In this document: positions 1 through 8,581 of the stretch, piece by piece | How positions within the stretch are numbered: the stretch's first letter is position 1 | Layout: each line of letters opens with the position of its first letter | Origin: Candidatus Bathyarchaeota archaeon | GTDB taxonomy: Archaea > Thermoproteota > Bathyarchaeia > Bathyarchaeales > UBA233 | Assembly: GCA_007050895.1 (NCBI GenBank) | Contig: SMYP01000037.1 | Span: 1-21,823, forward strand | Direction: 5' to 3' | Length of the DNA stretch: 21,823 nt | Notes under the pieces: generated by a model | What the model saw: the letters and a program-made list of their open reading frames with translations, nothing else | Told to the model about the DNA's origin: nothing | Databases searched by the model: none | Position numbers and translations under genes: made by a program

Positions 1-1
1 T

Positions 2-577
2 GACGATTTTGTTGGTGCCTTCAAGCGTTTGCCTATTAAACTCCAAGCTCTTTTTGTCCAAGCGTACCAGTCATACCTGTTTAATCGTTTCTTGAGTGAA
101 AGAATCAAAAGAGGCTTTTGTTTGAATGAAGCTGAAGCTGGCGATTACGTTGTGAACGTAGAACGTTCAGGCTTGCCCATGGTTAACGTAGTCAAAGTGG
201 TGGGTACCAACGTCGTTGCGGAAGCAAATGAACAGATTAAGAGTGGAAAAATGAGGGTTGCCCTACCACTGATTGGAATAAAGCAGAAGCCGTCCCAAGG
301 TGTTATGGGACAAATAGAGCGGCAAATCCTTGAGGAAGAAGGCATCCAAACAGATAAATTCACAGTTAACGAGATATCGAAAGTAAGTGGAAGAGGCGGG
401 GTACGCACGGTTCTTGCGCCTGTTCAAAGCTTTAAGTTACACAGCGTCTCAGCTACTTCCCCATCTAAAAACCAGACTCAAGCTGTCATGAGTTTCATGC
501 TGCTGCGGGGTTCATACGCAACAGTATTTCTAAGAGAAATAATGAAACCAGAAAATCCTATAGCCGCGGGCTTTTAA
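2..577 (+). CDS. truD: tRNA pseudouridine(13) synthase TruD, C-terminal part (cut by window start)
   Basis: TruD makes pseudouridine at position 13 of certain tRNAs. The frame is open from base 2 with no start, so the 5' part, including the catalytic aspartate region, lies outside the window. Visible are the family block LFVQAYQSYLFNRFLSERI (about residues 18-36 of the fragment), a PMVNVVKVVG segment, and the typical end GSYATVFLREIMKP followed by a short tail. An internal TTG at 29 is not a credible start because the family similarity continues upstream of it. The next gene lies 71 bp downstream on the same strand. The family call is from recalled TruD C-terminal sequences and is fairly secure. 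Confidence 0.88.
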   Translation, partial: DDFVGAFKRLPIKLQALFVQAYQSYLFNRFLSERIKRGFCLNEAEAGDYVVNVERSGLPMVNVVKVVGTNVVAEANEQIKSGKMRVALPLIGIKQKPSQGVMGQIERQILEEEGIQTDKFTVNEISKVSGRGGVRTVLAPVQSFKLHSVSATSPSKNQTQAVMSFMLLRGSYATVFLREIMKPENPIAAGF

Positions 578-648
578 CATTGCCCCCGCCAAGGTGACAA
601 GGCTGATAAGCAAGAAAGCAAAAGTATAATTGCAGAAGGCCTTTTGTG

Positions 649-1230
649 ATGGAAAACGAACAAAAACAGACAATATCGATTCACAAACCAGACATTAGAG
701 AAAAAATCTTCTTTCTCGGTGCAGGATTGCTAATGAGCGTGCCCTTCACTCTTTTTTTTTCTGAACTTTCGAATTCTCTTTGCGTAGCCATGCCGCTACT
801 TTTTGCCCAAGTCTGCACAACAGTACTTTTTGCCCCTTTCATAGAAGAGGTCGCCAAGGTCTTTCCACTATTTTACCGTCATGGCGAAACTGAAAGGTCT
901 TTTCTGGATTTGGGAATTCTAGTCGGAGTGGGCTTCGGCTTGACCGAATTCGTACTTTACGTTTTCACTTTGGGTGTTCCCTTCATTTCCAGGATACCTG
1001 GGGTACTCTTCCATGCCTCCAGTGCTTGTATAACTGCTTATGGCATAGCCAAGAAAAAGCCTTTGCAATTTTACTTGATTGCCGTTGTAGCTCATCTGAC
1101 AAATAACTTGCTAGCTTTGTTCTCAAACGAGATTATGTTTCTTTACATACCTGGACTAATCGTTTTGTTGGGAACATATTTTCTGGCGTGGCGCGTCTAC
1201 AGTCAAACTTCAGAAACAATCGTCGTGTAG
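649..1230 (+). CDS. PrsW-like intramembrane metalloprotease
   Basis: A membrane protein of 193 residues with about five or six hydrophobic segments and no signal peptide. It carries the spaced residues of PrsW-type glutamic intramembrane proteases: EEVAK (E66, E67, K70), FGLTE (E100), a histidine in LFHASSA (H122), and AHLTNN (H149, N152/N153). These polar residues sit at membrane-segment ends, as in the family. Bacterial PrsW cleaves an anti-sigma factor; archaea lack that target, so the substrate here is unknown. The start is ATG 649, though GTG 646 is directly adjacent; gaagg at 635-639 can serve as SD. The related CPBP/Abi family is an alternative, but the histidine spacing fits PrsW better. 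No neighbouring gene suggests a partner. Confidence 0.7.
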   Translation: MENEQKQTISIHKPDIREKIFFLGAGLLMSVPFTLFFSELSNSLCVAMPLLFAQVCTTVLFAPFIEEVAKVFPLFYRHGETERSFLDLGILVGVGFGLTEFVLYVFTLGVPFISRIPGVLFHASSACITAYGIAKKKPLQFYLIAVVAHLTNNLLALFSNEIMFLYIPGLIVLLGTYFLAWRVYSQTSETIVV

Positions 1231-1293
1231 CTCTTATGCACAATCTAATTGATGCAAATCGCGTACCTACCGACGAATGCACTGGGTTCACTG

Positions 1294-1818
1294 TCAGATT
1301 TTGTCTGTTCTCGCCAAATCCCTAAGCCTGTTGACTCCATCTATTTCATTTATGAACTCAGCAACGCTCTTGGGAACAAGTTTCGTCCAGCTTTCTCCTG
1401 TGAGCATTTTTTCTCGAACAAGAGTTGATGTATACACTTTTCTTTGAAAAAACCGTATACTCTTAACTTCGTATCCTGCTTCCATGAAAAGCCTTCGCGT
1501 CAATGGTTCGTTCGAGTAAACAACATCAAAACGCGGTGTGTAACCTTCCAGCGCTGAGACCCAAAGCATATGTAGATGTACATCGGGAACAGGGACAACC
1601 CAAAGTCTCGAATAGTCTACTCCTGCTTCCTGCAAAGTCCGACGAATCATAACCAATCTTTCTCCTGAAGTGAAAGGATTATTGATGTTGTGACTGTACT
1701 GGGCGCTACCGATGACTATTACTAGCTCCTCAACTTCTTTCAAAACATCCCTTATGGCTTCAAGATGACCTGTGTGTAAAGGCTGAAATCTTCCAACGTA
1801 AAGCCCACGGCTGACCAT
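1294..1818 (-). CDS. nadM: Nicotinamide-nucleotide adenylyltransferase (archaeal NadM)
   Basis: A cytoplasmic nucleotidyltransferase of 174 residues that joins NMN and ATP to NAD, the last step of NAD synthesis and salvage. The N-terminal GRFQPLHTGH (residues 9-18) is the HxGH-type ATP site. IGSAQYSHNINNPFTSGER (about 37-55) is the archaeal NadM block, and YTSTLVREKM (about 129-138) replaces the ISSTxIR motif near the C-terminus. The length is normal for the family (about 170-180). The ATG at 1818 lies just before the first beta-strand, as expected. It is transcribed alone, divergent from enolase across 259 bp. Confidence 0.93.
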   Translation of the reverse strand: MVSRGLYVGRFQPLHTGHLEAIRDVLKEVEELVIVIGSAQYSHNINNPFTSGERLVMIRRTLQEAGVDYSRLWVVPVPDVHLHMLWVSALEGYTPRFDVVYSNEPLTRRLFMEAGYEVKSIRFFQRKVYTSTLVREKMLTGESWTKLVPKSVAEFINEIDGVNRLRDLARTDKI

Positions 1819-2077
1819 AACCCACTCCCTGCCTTGAGGTTGAACATATCGTGCTTTTATTATTTGTGATTTCAGACTCAGGTAGCTTGTTGCTCAGAGT
1901 TCCTGAATCTCACATCACCAAGCAATTAGAGTTCGCAAAAACTCAACGCGTCTTCACTGACAGTTTTTAAATGATTGAGGGTAGTCACAGGGGCAAGTTA
2001 ACCCAACCAATAACTCAAGCAAAGCCGAAAGATAAAATAAGAGCTAAACAAGAGTTATAGCCCTTGAGGCTTAAAGC
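1819..2077. promoter_or_regulatory. Divergent nadM/enolase intergenic region with TATA-like boxes
   Basis: A 259-bp region with no credible gene. A TTTTTAAAT box at 1964-1972 would place the enolase transcript start near 1996, giving a leader of about 80 nt. On the other strand an A/T-rich box (AATAATAAAA, roughly 1850-1860) could serve nadM. The leader contains the complementary heptamers ATAACTC (2010-2016) and GAGTTAT (2052-2058) just before the SD (gaggc, 2065-2069). Boxes are judged by eye from composition and spacing only. Confidence 0.4.
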
Positions 2078-3328
2078 GTGTCGTCGATAATTGAAGATCT
2101 GATCGCTAGAAAGATATTCAATAACAGGGGCGAAGAAACAATAGAGGTTGACGTTATGACAACTTCTGGGTTCGGAAGAGCTTCTGCTCCTTCTGGAAAA
2201 AGCCGTGGCAAAGCCGAAGTAGCTTATTACCCACAAGGCGGAGTAGATCAAGCGCTCAAGGCAATAGATGATTTAATAGCTCCTGAACTTGCGGGCTTGA
2301 ACGCTGATTTCCAAGAGGAAATTGATAACACGCTCCATGAGATTGATGGGACCACAAATTTCAAAGTTGTAGGCGGAAACACAGCATTTGCTGTCTCGTT
2401 AGCCAACGCAGAGGCAGCAGCAAACTCTCATAACCTTTTATTGTTCCAGTTCATAGGCGGAAATACTGCTAGCGCGCTTCCCTATCCGCTTGGCAACACT
2501 ATAAGTGGAGGACAACATACCCGTGGCAAAGCTCCAGATATCCAAGAGTATTTGGCGCTTCCTCACGGAGCAGAAACGTTCCTAGAGGCTGCAACTGCAA
2601 ACGCTCAAATCCACAAAAGAATAGGTGAACTACTAAAGAAAAAGGATAAACTGTTTAGCGGCGGAAAAAGCTCTGAGGGCGCATGGATTGCTAACATCGG
2701 AAACTTGGATGCTTTTGAGATAATAGCGAAAGCATGTGAAGAAGTAGGCAACGAGTTGGATTTCGAGTGTGGTTTCGGAATTGATGTTGCAGCATCTTCG
2801 CTATGGAATGAAAAAGAGGAGAAGTACATTTATCAGCGCGACGGAAAAAAAATGGACGCTGGTGAACACTTAGATTTTATCTTAAACTTGATTGAAAAAT
2901 ATCATCTTGTTTATGTTGAAGACGCTTTCGAAGAAGAAGACTTCGAAAGCTTTAAAGAACTCACTAAGAAATCCAAGAACTGCTTGATCTGCGGAGACGA
3001 CCTTTTCACAACCAACAATGAGCGACTAAACTATGGAATAAAGCTTAATGCGGCAAACGCGATTATAATCAAGATTAACCAGATCGGCACACTCACTGAC
3101 GCTTCGGAAACAATCGAAAATGCGCAAAGACACGGATACACGACAGTCATGTCACACCGTTCTGGCGACACATGCGATTGGCACATAGCCCAATTGGCAG
3201 TGGCTTTCAAATGTCCAATAATAAAGACAGGGGTTGTTGAGGGAGCACGAATCGCGAAATTAAATGAATTGGTGAGAATTGAGCATTTCTTAGGAAACAG
3301 AGCCAAGATGGCTGATTTAAAAATCTAA
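2078..3328 (+). CDS. eno: Enolase (phosphopyruvate hydratase)
   Basis: Interconverts 2-phosphoglycerate and phosphoenolpyruvate in glycolysis and gluconeogenesis. The protein has 416 residues, a normal length. Visible active-site elements are IQEYLALPHGAETF (about 155-168), the metal ligands D236 (FGIDVAAS), E281 (YVEDAF) and D307/D308 (CGDDLF), the catalytic lysine K332 in the signature IIKINQIGTLT, H360 in MSHRSGDT, and K383 in IIKTGVVEGAR. The usual GDEG(G/A) loop reads SSEGAW (198-203): the glutamate is kept but the preceding aspartate is lost. The GTG start follows gaggc at 2065-2069, and the N-terminus SSIIEDLIARKIFNNRG aligns with the family start. rpsB follows after 13 bp, so co-transcription is likely. 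Confidence 0.96.
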   Translation: MSSIIEDLIARKIFNNRGEETIEVDVMTTSGFGRASAPSGKSRGKAEVAYYPQGGVDQALKAIDDLIAPELAGLNADFQEEIDNTLHEIDGTTNFKVVGGNTAFAVSLANAEAAANSHNLLLFQFIGGNTASALPYPLGNTISGGQHTRGKAPDIQEYLALPHGAETFLEAATANAQIHKRIGELLKKKDKLFSGGKSSEGAWIANIGNLDAFEIIAKACEEVGNELDFECGFGIDVAASSLWNEKEEKYIYQRDGKKMDAGEHLDFILNLIEKYHLVYVEDAFEEEDFESFKELTKKSKNCLICGDDLFTTNNERLNYGIKLNAANAIIIKINQIGTLTDASETIENAQRHGYTTVMSHRSGDTCDWHIAQLAVAFKCPIIKTGVVEGARIAKLNELVRIEHFLGNRAKMADLKI

Positions 3329-3341
3329 GGAGAGACACGAA

Positions 3342-4079
3342 ATGGCATCAGAAAATGAACCAAAAGAAAATCAAATCAAAAACAATATTGAAATGGGGAC
3401 AGAAACGATCCCTGAAGAAATTCCCGTAACAGGTACCGAACAGATTTCGGAAACACCAATTACAGATGACCTGCTATTACCGCGAGATACCATGCTGTCC
3501 GCAGGTATACACATTGGAACAAGAATGAAAACCCGAGACATGGAACCGTTCATATACAGAGTAAGACCAGACGGGTTATTTGTTCTTGATGTCCAAAAAA
3601 CTGACGAACGCATAAGAGTTGCTGCTAAATTCTTAGCACGTTTTGACCCCTCCAAAGTAGCAGTGGCCGCAAGCAGGCTTTACGCTTACGAGCCCGTTAG
3701 GAAGTTCTGCGAATTGACAGGCGCCAAGCCAGTTATTGGTCGTTTCATACCAGGACTGCTGTCAAACCCCTTGTATCCCAACCGCATTGACCCAGAAATT
3801 ATAGTTGTTTCCGACCCTAGAGCAGACGCTCAAGCTGTCAAAGAAGCCTCAAAAGTAGGTATACCCATAGTTGCTTTGTGCAGCACCGATAATGAATTCG
3901 CAGGAGTGGACCTAGTTATACCTACAAACAACAAGGGTAGAAGAGCCTTAGCAGTTATCTTTTGGCTACTCGCAAGACAGATTCTGCGTGAAAGAGGTGA
4001 ATTGCCTATCGACAAGAACCCAACGGTGCCAATTGAAGAGTTCGAAGCCAAACTCTCAAGGGAAGAGGAGGAAACGTAG
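3342..4079 (+). CDS. rpsB: Ribosomal protein uS2 (30S S2)
   Basis: A small-subunit ribosomal protein of 245 residues. The first 45 residues or so are a Glu/Thr/Pro-rich acidic extension, predicted disordered. The uS2 body then begins at about LSAGIHIGTRMKTRDMEPF. Diagnostic segments are YRVRPDGLFVLDVQKTDERI, GRFIPGLLSNP, RIDPEIIVVSDPRADAQAV and GIPIVALCSTDN, ending with a helix rich in arginine and glutamate. The ATG is preceded by aaggagag just after the enolase stop codon, and MEMO starts 5 bp after its stop, so eno-rpsB-MEMO looks like one transcription unit. An enolase-uS2-MEMO order recurs in archaea. Confidence 0.97.
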   Translation: MASENEPKENQIKNNIEMGTETIPEEIPVTGTEQISETPITDDLLLPRDTMLSAGIHIGTRMKTRDMEPFIYRVRPDGLFVLDVQKTDERIRVAAKFLARFDPSKVAVAASRLYAYEPVRKFCELTGAKPVIGRFIPGLLSNPLYPNRIDPEIIVVSDPRADAQAVKEASKVGIPIVALCSTDNEFAGVDLVIPTNNKGRRALAVIFWLLARQILRERGELPIDKNPTVPIEEFEAKLSREEEET

Positions 4080-4084
4080 CATAG

Positions 4085-4933
4085 ATGAAGATACGGCGTC
4101 CAACCCAAGCTGGTTCCTTCTACGAGGGCGACGCCGAAGCTTTGAAGACCCAAATTGAAAGCTGTTTTCTCCAGGAACTCGGTCCGAGTAAACGACCTCA
4201 TGTTAAAGTAAGCGGACCTAGACGAATAGTTGGGTTGATTTGTCCCCATGCAGGGTATATGTTTTCTGGCGCTATAGCCGCAAAGGCTTACTATGAATTA
4301 GCTCAAGACGGCAAACCCGACACGATAGTGATTCTAGGACCAAACCACACGGGTTACGGCAGTGCACTATCTTTAATGAATGAGGGCGTTTGGCGTACGC
4401 CGTTGGGTGATTTAGAAGTTGACCGGGAAACAGCCAACCGCATAGTGCGGGAAACACGCATTGTTGACGTGGACGAGTCTGCTCACCGTTTTGAACATTC
4501 GATTGAAGTTCAACTCCCTTTTCTTCAGTACATTTACGGTTCTGGGTTCAAATTTGTACCTTTATGTTTCCAAATTCAGGATTATTACTCTTCTTTGGAG
4601 GTTGGAAATGCCTTGGTCAAAGTTTTAGCCAATAAAAACGCAGTGGTAATAGCTTCATCCGACATGACCCATTATGAAACACAAGGAAACGCCATTACAA
4701 AAGACAAGGCTGCACTGAAAGCTGTGGTAGCAATGGACGAAAAAGGGTTCTATTCAATTATCGAAACAAGAAACGTAACTGCCTGCGGTTACGGGCCAAT
4801 CGCTGCGGTTATAGTCGCTGCAAAAGGTCTAGGGGCGAAAGAAGCACAGCTTCTTTGCTACAGAAACAGTGGCGACGTAACCGGAGACTATTCCAGTGTT
4901 GTCGGATATGCTGCTGTAAGCTTCAAAAAATAG
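4085..4933 (+). CDS. MEMO1-family protein
   Basis: A cytosolic protein of 282 residues in the MEMO/AmmeMemoRadiSam B family, related to class III extradiol dioxygenases. The metal-site residues of human MEMO1 appear conserved: H55 (CPHAGYMFSG), H88 (GPNHTGYG) and C234 (TACGYGPIAAV), together with D193/H196 in SSDMTHY. The opening RRPTQAGSFYEGD and the ending VTGDYSSVVGYAA are typical. The ATG at 4085 has GAGGAGG (4065-4071) inside the end of rpsB as SD. In many archaea this gene sits between rpsB and mevalonate kinase; no mevalonate kinase follows here. The biochemical role in archaea is not settled. Confidence 0.92.
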   Translation: MKIRRPTQAGSFYEGDAEALKTQIESCFLQELGPSKRPHVKVSGPRRIVGLICPHAGYMFSGAIAAKAYYELAQDGKPDTIVILGPNHTGYGSALSLMNEGVWRTPLGDLEVDRETANRIVRETRIVDVDESAHRFEHSIEVQLPFLQYIYGSGFKFVPLCFQIQDYYSSLEVGNALVKVLANKNAVVIASSDMTHYETQGNAITKDKAALKAVVAMDEKGFYSIIETRNVTACGYGPIAAVIVAAKGLGAKEAQLLCYRNSGDVTGDYSSVVGYAAVSFKK

Positions 4934-4974
4934 CTGCATACCTAACGAGCTAAAGAGACTTGCCTCATTTATGT

Positions 4975-4983
4975 TTTATAAAT
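4975..4983 (+). promoter_or_regulatory. proS: TATA-like box upstream of proS
   Basis: TTTATAAAT in the 178-bp gap between MEMO and proS. With an archaeal spacing of about 25 bp, transcription would begin near 5005, giving a leader of about 105 nt before the ATG at 5112. A second TATATG at 5075-5080 would start the RNA inside the SD and is less likely. Confidence 0.45.
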
Positions 4984-5111
4984 ACATCAAAAATTCAGTT
5001 CTTATATCCTCATTCCCTTCGCTTGATTTGATCGCACTTTTGGATTTTTTTGTTTCTGTTTCTGCGTTATGGTTATATGTGGCAAGCGTGAAACAGAAGG
5101 AGAGGAAGCGT

Positions 5112-6554
5112 ATGTCGGACATTGGAGTAACAGTAAAGAAAAGTGACAACTTTTCGGAATGGTATACTGAAGTTGTTCTGAAGTCTGAAATGGCAGAGTA
5201 CGCGCCAATAAAAGGATGCATGATTTTCCGAGAGCAATCTTACGAAGTATGGGAGAAAATTCAGGAGGTTTTTAACCGAAAAATAAAGAAAACTGGTCAT
5301 AGAAACGTGTATTTTCCAATGTTTATTCCTGAAAGTTTTCTGAAAAAAGAAGCGGAGCATTTTGAGGGTTTCGTTCCAGAAGTTGCTTGGGTAACTGAAG
5401 GTGGAAGCACTAAACTGGAAGAAAAGCTTGCGATTAGGCCGACTTCTGAGACAATAATCTACTCTACTTTTGCCAAGTGGATTAGAAGTTGGCGTGATTT
5501 GCCCATCAAGATTAATCAGTGGTGTAATATCGTCAGGTGGGAGACCAAGGCTACAAAACCATTTCTTAGAACCAGAGAATTTCTATGGCAAGAAGGACAC
5601 ACTGCACATGCAACAAGCAACGAAGCCGAAAGAGAAGTTATGGACATCTTAAACGAGTATAAAGATATGATGGAGAATTACTTGGCAATTCCAGTGCTCG
5701 TCGGAGTGAAAACCGATAACGAAAAGTTCGCTGGAGCCCTCTATACAACAACATTGGAAGCAATCATGCCTGATGGAAAAGCGTTACAAATGGGAACCAG
5801 CCATAATCTCGGTCAGAACTTTGCCAAAGTCTTCAACATCAATTTTATTGGAGAAGACGAAAAGGAACATAAAGTTTGGCAAACCTCATGGGGCATATCT
5901 ACGCGTTTGATAGGCGCGTTGATCATGATTCACGGCGACGACAAGGGACTAGTTATGCCGCCTAAAGTGGCTCCAATACATGTCGTTATAGTTCCAATAA
6001 CCTATAAAACCGCGGATTCCGAAAAAATCCTAGCCAAAGCTGAAGAAATTCTGGAAAAACTCAAAGCTAACAACATTGCAGCTGTCTTGGATGACAGGAA
6101 AGAGTATACGCCAGGATGGAAATTCAACGCATGGGAACTGAAGGGTGTGCCCGTTCGCATAGAAATTGGTCCAAGAGACCTCAAAAAGGAACAGGTAACC
6201 TTGGCGAGACGGGATACTCACCAGAAAATAACAGCTAAAATGGATGAGGCAGTGCAAGTCACTGAAAAACTTCTTGAAGAGATCCAAAGCAACCTCTATG
6301 CTAAGGCTAAAAAAGCTCTAGAGGAAAAAACAACTACCGTGGATAGCTACGCCGCTTTCCGGAAAGCGCTCAAAGACAAAGGCGGGTTCGTCAGAGCAAC
6401 TTGGTGCTGCAATTCAAAATGCGAAGAAAAAATAAAAGAAGAGACGGGAGCGACAATTAGGCTGAGACCTTTCAAAAAGGAAAAAACCGTGACTAATTGC
6501 GTTTATTGTGGAATTAAAGGCAATGAAGTGGTGTACTTCGCTAGGTCATATTGA
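5112..6554 (+). CDS. proS: Prolyl-tRNA synthetase, archaeal/eukaryotic type
   Basis: Charges tRNA-Pro. With the ATG at 5112 the protein has 480 residues, starting MSDIGVTVKKSDNFSEWY as archaeal ProRS does; the perfect SD AGGAGAGG (about 5098-5105) supports this start. The frame is open 47 codons further upstream, but that stretch crosses the promoter region and encodes hydrophobic sequence foreign to the family. Motif 2 is VRWETKATKPFLRTREFLWQ and motif 3 is ISTRLIGALIMIHGDDKG. An anticodon-binding domain follows (about 285-400), then a C-terminal zinc domain with CCNSKC and NCVYCG, ending in the conserved aromatic YFARSY. There is no bacterial-type INS editing insertion. It converges on the AOR gene with a gap of only 10 bp. 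Confidence 0.97.
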   Translation: MSDIGVTVKKSDNFSEWYTEVVLKSEMAEYAPIKGCMIFREQSYEVWEKIQEVFNRKIKKTGHRNVYFPMFIPESFLKKEAEHFEGFVPEVAWVTEGGSTKLEEKLAIRPTSETIIYSTFAKWIRSWRDLPIKINQWCNIVRWETKATKPFLRTREFLWQEGHTAHATSNEAEREVMDILNEYKDMMENYLAIPVLVGVKTDNEKFAGALYTTTLEAIMPDGKALQMGTSHNLGQNFAKVFNINFIGEDEKEHKVWQTSWGISTRLIGALIMIHGDDKGLVMPPKVAPIHVVIVPITYKTADSEKILAKAEEILEKLKANNIAAVLDDRKEYTPGWKFNAWELKGVPVRIEIGPRDLKKEQVTLARRDTHQKITAKMDEAVQVTEKLLEEIQSNLYAKAKKALEEKTTTVDSYAAFRKALKDKGGFVRATWCCNSKCEEKIKEETGATIRLRPFKKEKTVTNCVYCGIKGNEVVYFARSY

Positions 6555-6564
6555 ACTTAATGGC

Positions 6565-8397
6565 TTAATCTGACAGCTTCACGTATTTTTCAAGTTGCTT
6601 TGCCACGTCTGGGAGACCTAGCTTTTTCAGCGTTAACTTCTTTGGGATTCCTCTTTCGTCCCATCCTCTCTTCGCGTAATATTTCTTTAACATATCATCA
6701 AATTTAGCAAAATCAAGCATTGCGCCTTTCAAAGGTCCTCTATTCAATGGCTGCTTGAACCATTTAATAGGCGGATGTTCCATTTCCCTTTTCCAGTTGT
6801 TTCCGTACTCCCGTATCCAAAATGCGCGGATTAAGTTTAGTGTTTTATCAGCAGCATAAATTAGAGTATTCAAGGGAAGTTCTTTTCCTGTTGCCGCTTG
6901 AAGATACTTTGTATACCATTCGAGTTCGAACCCAAGCGAAGTATTGGGGAAGCGGCAAATGGTTAGAGATTCGAAAATACCGCCTCGAATGCGCTGCATC
7001 TCTATGATTTTATTGATTTTCTCCTCAGCGTAGTCTCTGCGTCCAAACTTCACTTCCCAAGAGATTATCCATGCTTCCTTGTGGTGGGCGCCAACAGAGC
7101 TTGTAGCATAAGCCAAAGCCATAGCAGGTGCTGCATGACAGTCGTAAGCAGAAATTTCCAAACCTTTAATATGCATAGCCCATTCGGCTGATCCGTGACC
7201 TATTTTGGTGGCAGCGCCTTCTACACCATCAGCGAGTATTTTTCCAAAATCACGCTTGTAAGCTATGTCTTTGATCAAATCTTGAATTTCTGTGTATTTT
7301 CCCCATTGAAGCTTTTCCGTAATTAGCTTTTTTTCTGAATTTTCTATAGCGAAACCTATAACGTTTCCGAGCGAGATGGTGTCCAAGCCAAGTTCATCTG
7401 CCAGACGATTTAGCGCCGCAACTTGCTTTAGATTGCCCAATCCAATGTTTGAGCCCAACATTGCCACGTTTTCATAATCAATCTCAGACTCATTTCTTTT
7501 AGAGTCTTTGACTACGTTACCGCAAGTCATGTTGCAAAGTGGGCATCCGCGGTTGCTCACTTTGATTTTTTCCATAGCGAACCCCCCTATCTTGTCGGCT
7601 TGTTCGAAAACGCCTTCACTGAAATTGAAAGTTGGTAGTGCACTGTTTTCTTGACACCACTCTACCGTAGACATGGTTCCCTGCTTTTTCCAAAAAGCAT
7701 AACTGGGTTTAGTCATGATTTCTCTGTAACCTGCAGCGTTGAGTTCCTTCAGGTTCTTCGGATATGCAACAGGAATATCATTGTAGCCTTCAAAAACTAC
7801 GGCCTTCAAGTTTTTAGAGCCCATCACAGCTCCCATTCCGGCTCTTCCGCCAGCGCGACCTTCGTGAGAAATGATTACAGCAAATTTTACGAGGTTCTCT
7901 CCTGCTGGACCTATAGAGACTACACCAGCGCTCCGTCCGCATGTGGTTTTTAGGTGAGTTTCAGTGTCGAATGAAGTTAAACCCCAGAGGTCCTTGGCAT
8001 CTACAAACTCAGCGACTTTGCTTTTTATGTGGAGAAAAACAGGAGTTTCTGCTTTGCCCTCAATGATAACGGCGTCGTAACCAGCTTGACGCATTTGAAT
8101 CCCCGCAGAAGTACCTATATTTCCGTCGCCGTATCCACCAGTCAAAGGGCTCTTGCTAGCTACCACTAATTTGCCTCCATTAGGCACACCTAACCCGGTT
8201 AAGGGTCCAGCTGCAAAAACAAGCTTGTTTTCAGCTGATAAAGGTTCAACTCCCGGAGTCATTTGATCCCAGAGGATTTTTGCCGCGAATCCTCTGCCGC
8301 CTATATAATTCAAAGCTATGAGTGAATCATATCTCTCAACAACTGCTTTGTTTCTAGCTAAGTCAACTCGTAGAAAATTGCCAGTCCAACCAAACAC
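6565..8397 (-). CDS. Aldehyde ferredoxin oxidoreductase family (tungsten-pterin enzyme)
   Basis: A cytoplasmic tungstopterin [4Fe-4S] enzyme of 610 residues that would oxidise aldehydes to acids with ferredoxin as acceptor. N-terminal AOR features are the opening YIGGRGFAAKIL, the tungstopterin segment SPLTGGYGDGNIGTSAG (83-99) and EGRAGGRAGMGAVMGSKNLK (179-198). Cluster ligands C285, C288 and C292 (CPLCNMTC) and C481 are present. The first pterin motif DELGLD (334-339) is intact. The second, usually DxxGLC, reads ESLTIC (476-481). The GTG start is preceded by the near-perfect SD GGTGATC (8409-8403). The subtype (AOR, formaldehyde, glyceraldehyde-3-P or another) cannot be told. It is divergent from an alanine-aminotransferase-like gene, which suggests amino-acid catabolism. 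Confidence 0.93.
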   Translation of the reverse strand: MFGWTGNFLRVDLARNKAVVERYDSLIALNYIGGRGFAAKILWDQMTPGVEPLSAENKLVFAAGPLTGLGVPNGGKLVVASKSPLTGGYGDGNIGTSAGIQMRQAGYDAVIIEGKAETPVFLHIKSKVAEFVDAKDLWGLTSFDTETHLKTTCGRSAGVVSIGPAGENLVKFAVIISHEGRAGGRAGMGAVMGSKNLKAVVFEGYNDIPVAYPKNLKELNAAGYREIMTKPSYAFWKKQGTMSTVEWCQENSALPTFNFSEGVFEQADKIGGFAMEKIKVSNRGCPLCNMTCGNVVKDSKRNESEIDYENVAMLGSNIGLGNLKQVAALNRLADELGLDTISLGNVIGFAIENSEKKLITEKLQWGKYTEIQDLIKDIAYKRDFGKILADGVEGAATKIGHGSAEWAMHIKGLEISAYDCHAAPAMALAYATSSVGAHHKEAWIISWEVKFGRRDYAEEKINKIIEMQRIRGGIFESLTICRFPNTSLGFELEWYTKYLQAATGKELPLNTLIYAADKTLNLIRAFWIREYGNNWKREMEHPPIKWFKQPLNRGPLKGAMLDFAKFDDMLKKYYAKRGWDERGIPKKLTLKKLGLPDVAKQLEKYVKLSD

Positions 8398-8533
8398 TCA
8401 TGATCACCAGATCTTACAAGTATAGCTATGGCGAGGTCGAAAAAAAATGTTACTGATCAATTACGACTCAATATTCACTTAAAGAAGCTGCGCCCATGCA
8501 TTTCTGGGATGAACGTACCAATTCTTCGGAAGC

Positions 8534-8575
8534 TTTATTTTTTTGAACTGTACATCTGTGCATTAACGTTGAGGC
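8534..8575 (+). promoter_or_regulatory. Putative promoter and SD of the aminotransferase gene
   Basis: TTTATTTTT at 8534-8542 would start transcription near 8565, leaving a short leader that just includes the SD gaggc (8571-8575) before GTG 8582. The rest of the 184-bp AOR/aminotransferase divergent gap shows no further gene. Confidence 0.4.
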
Positions 8576-8581
8576 TTTACA

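Noticed and set aside
4971..5111. 47-codon N-terminal extension of proS with a hydrophobic stretch (possible membrane anchor)
   Set aside because: It spans the likely promoter, is unlike ProRS N-termini, and ATG 5112 has a perfect SD and the family start sequence.
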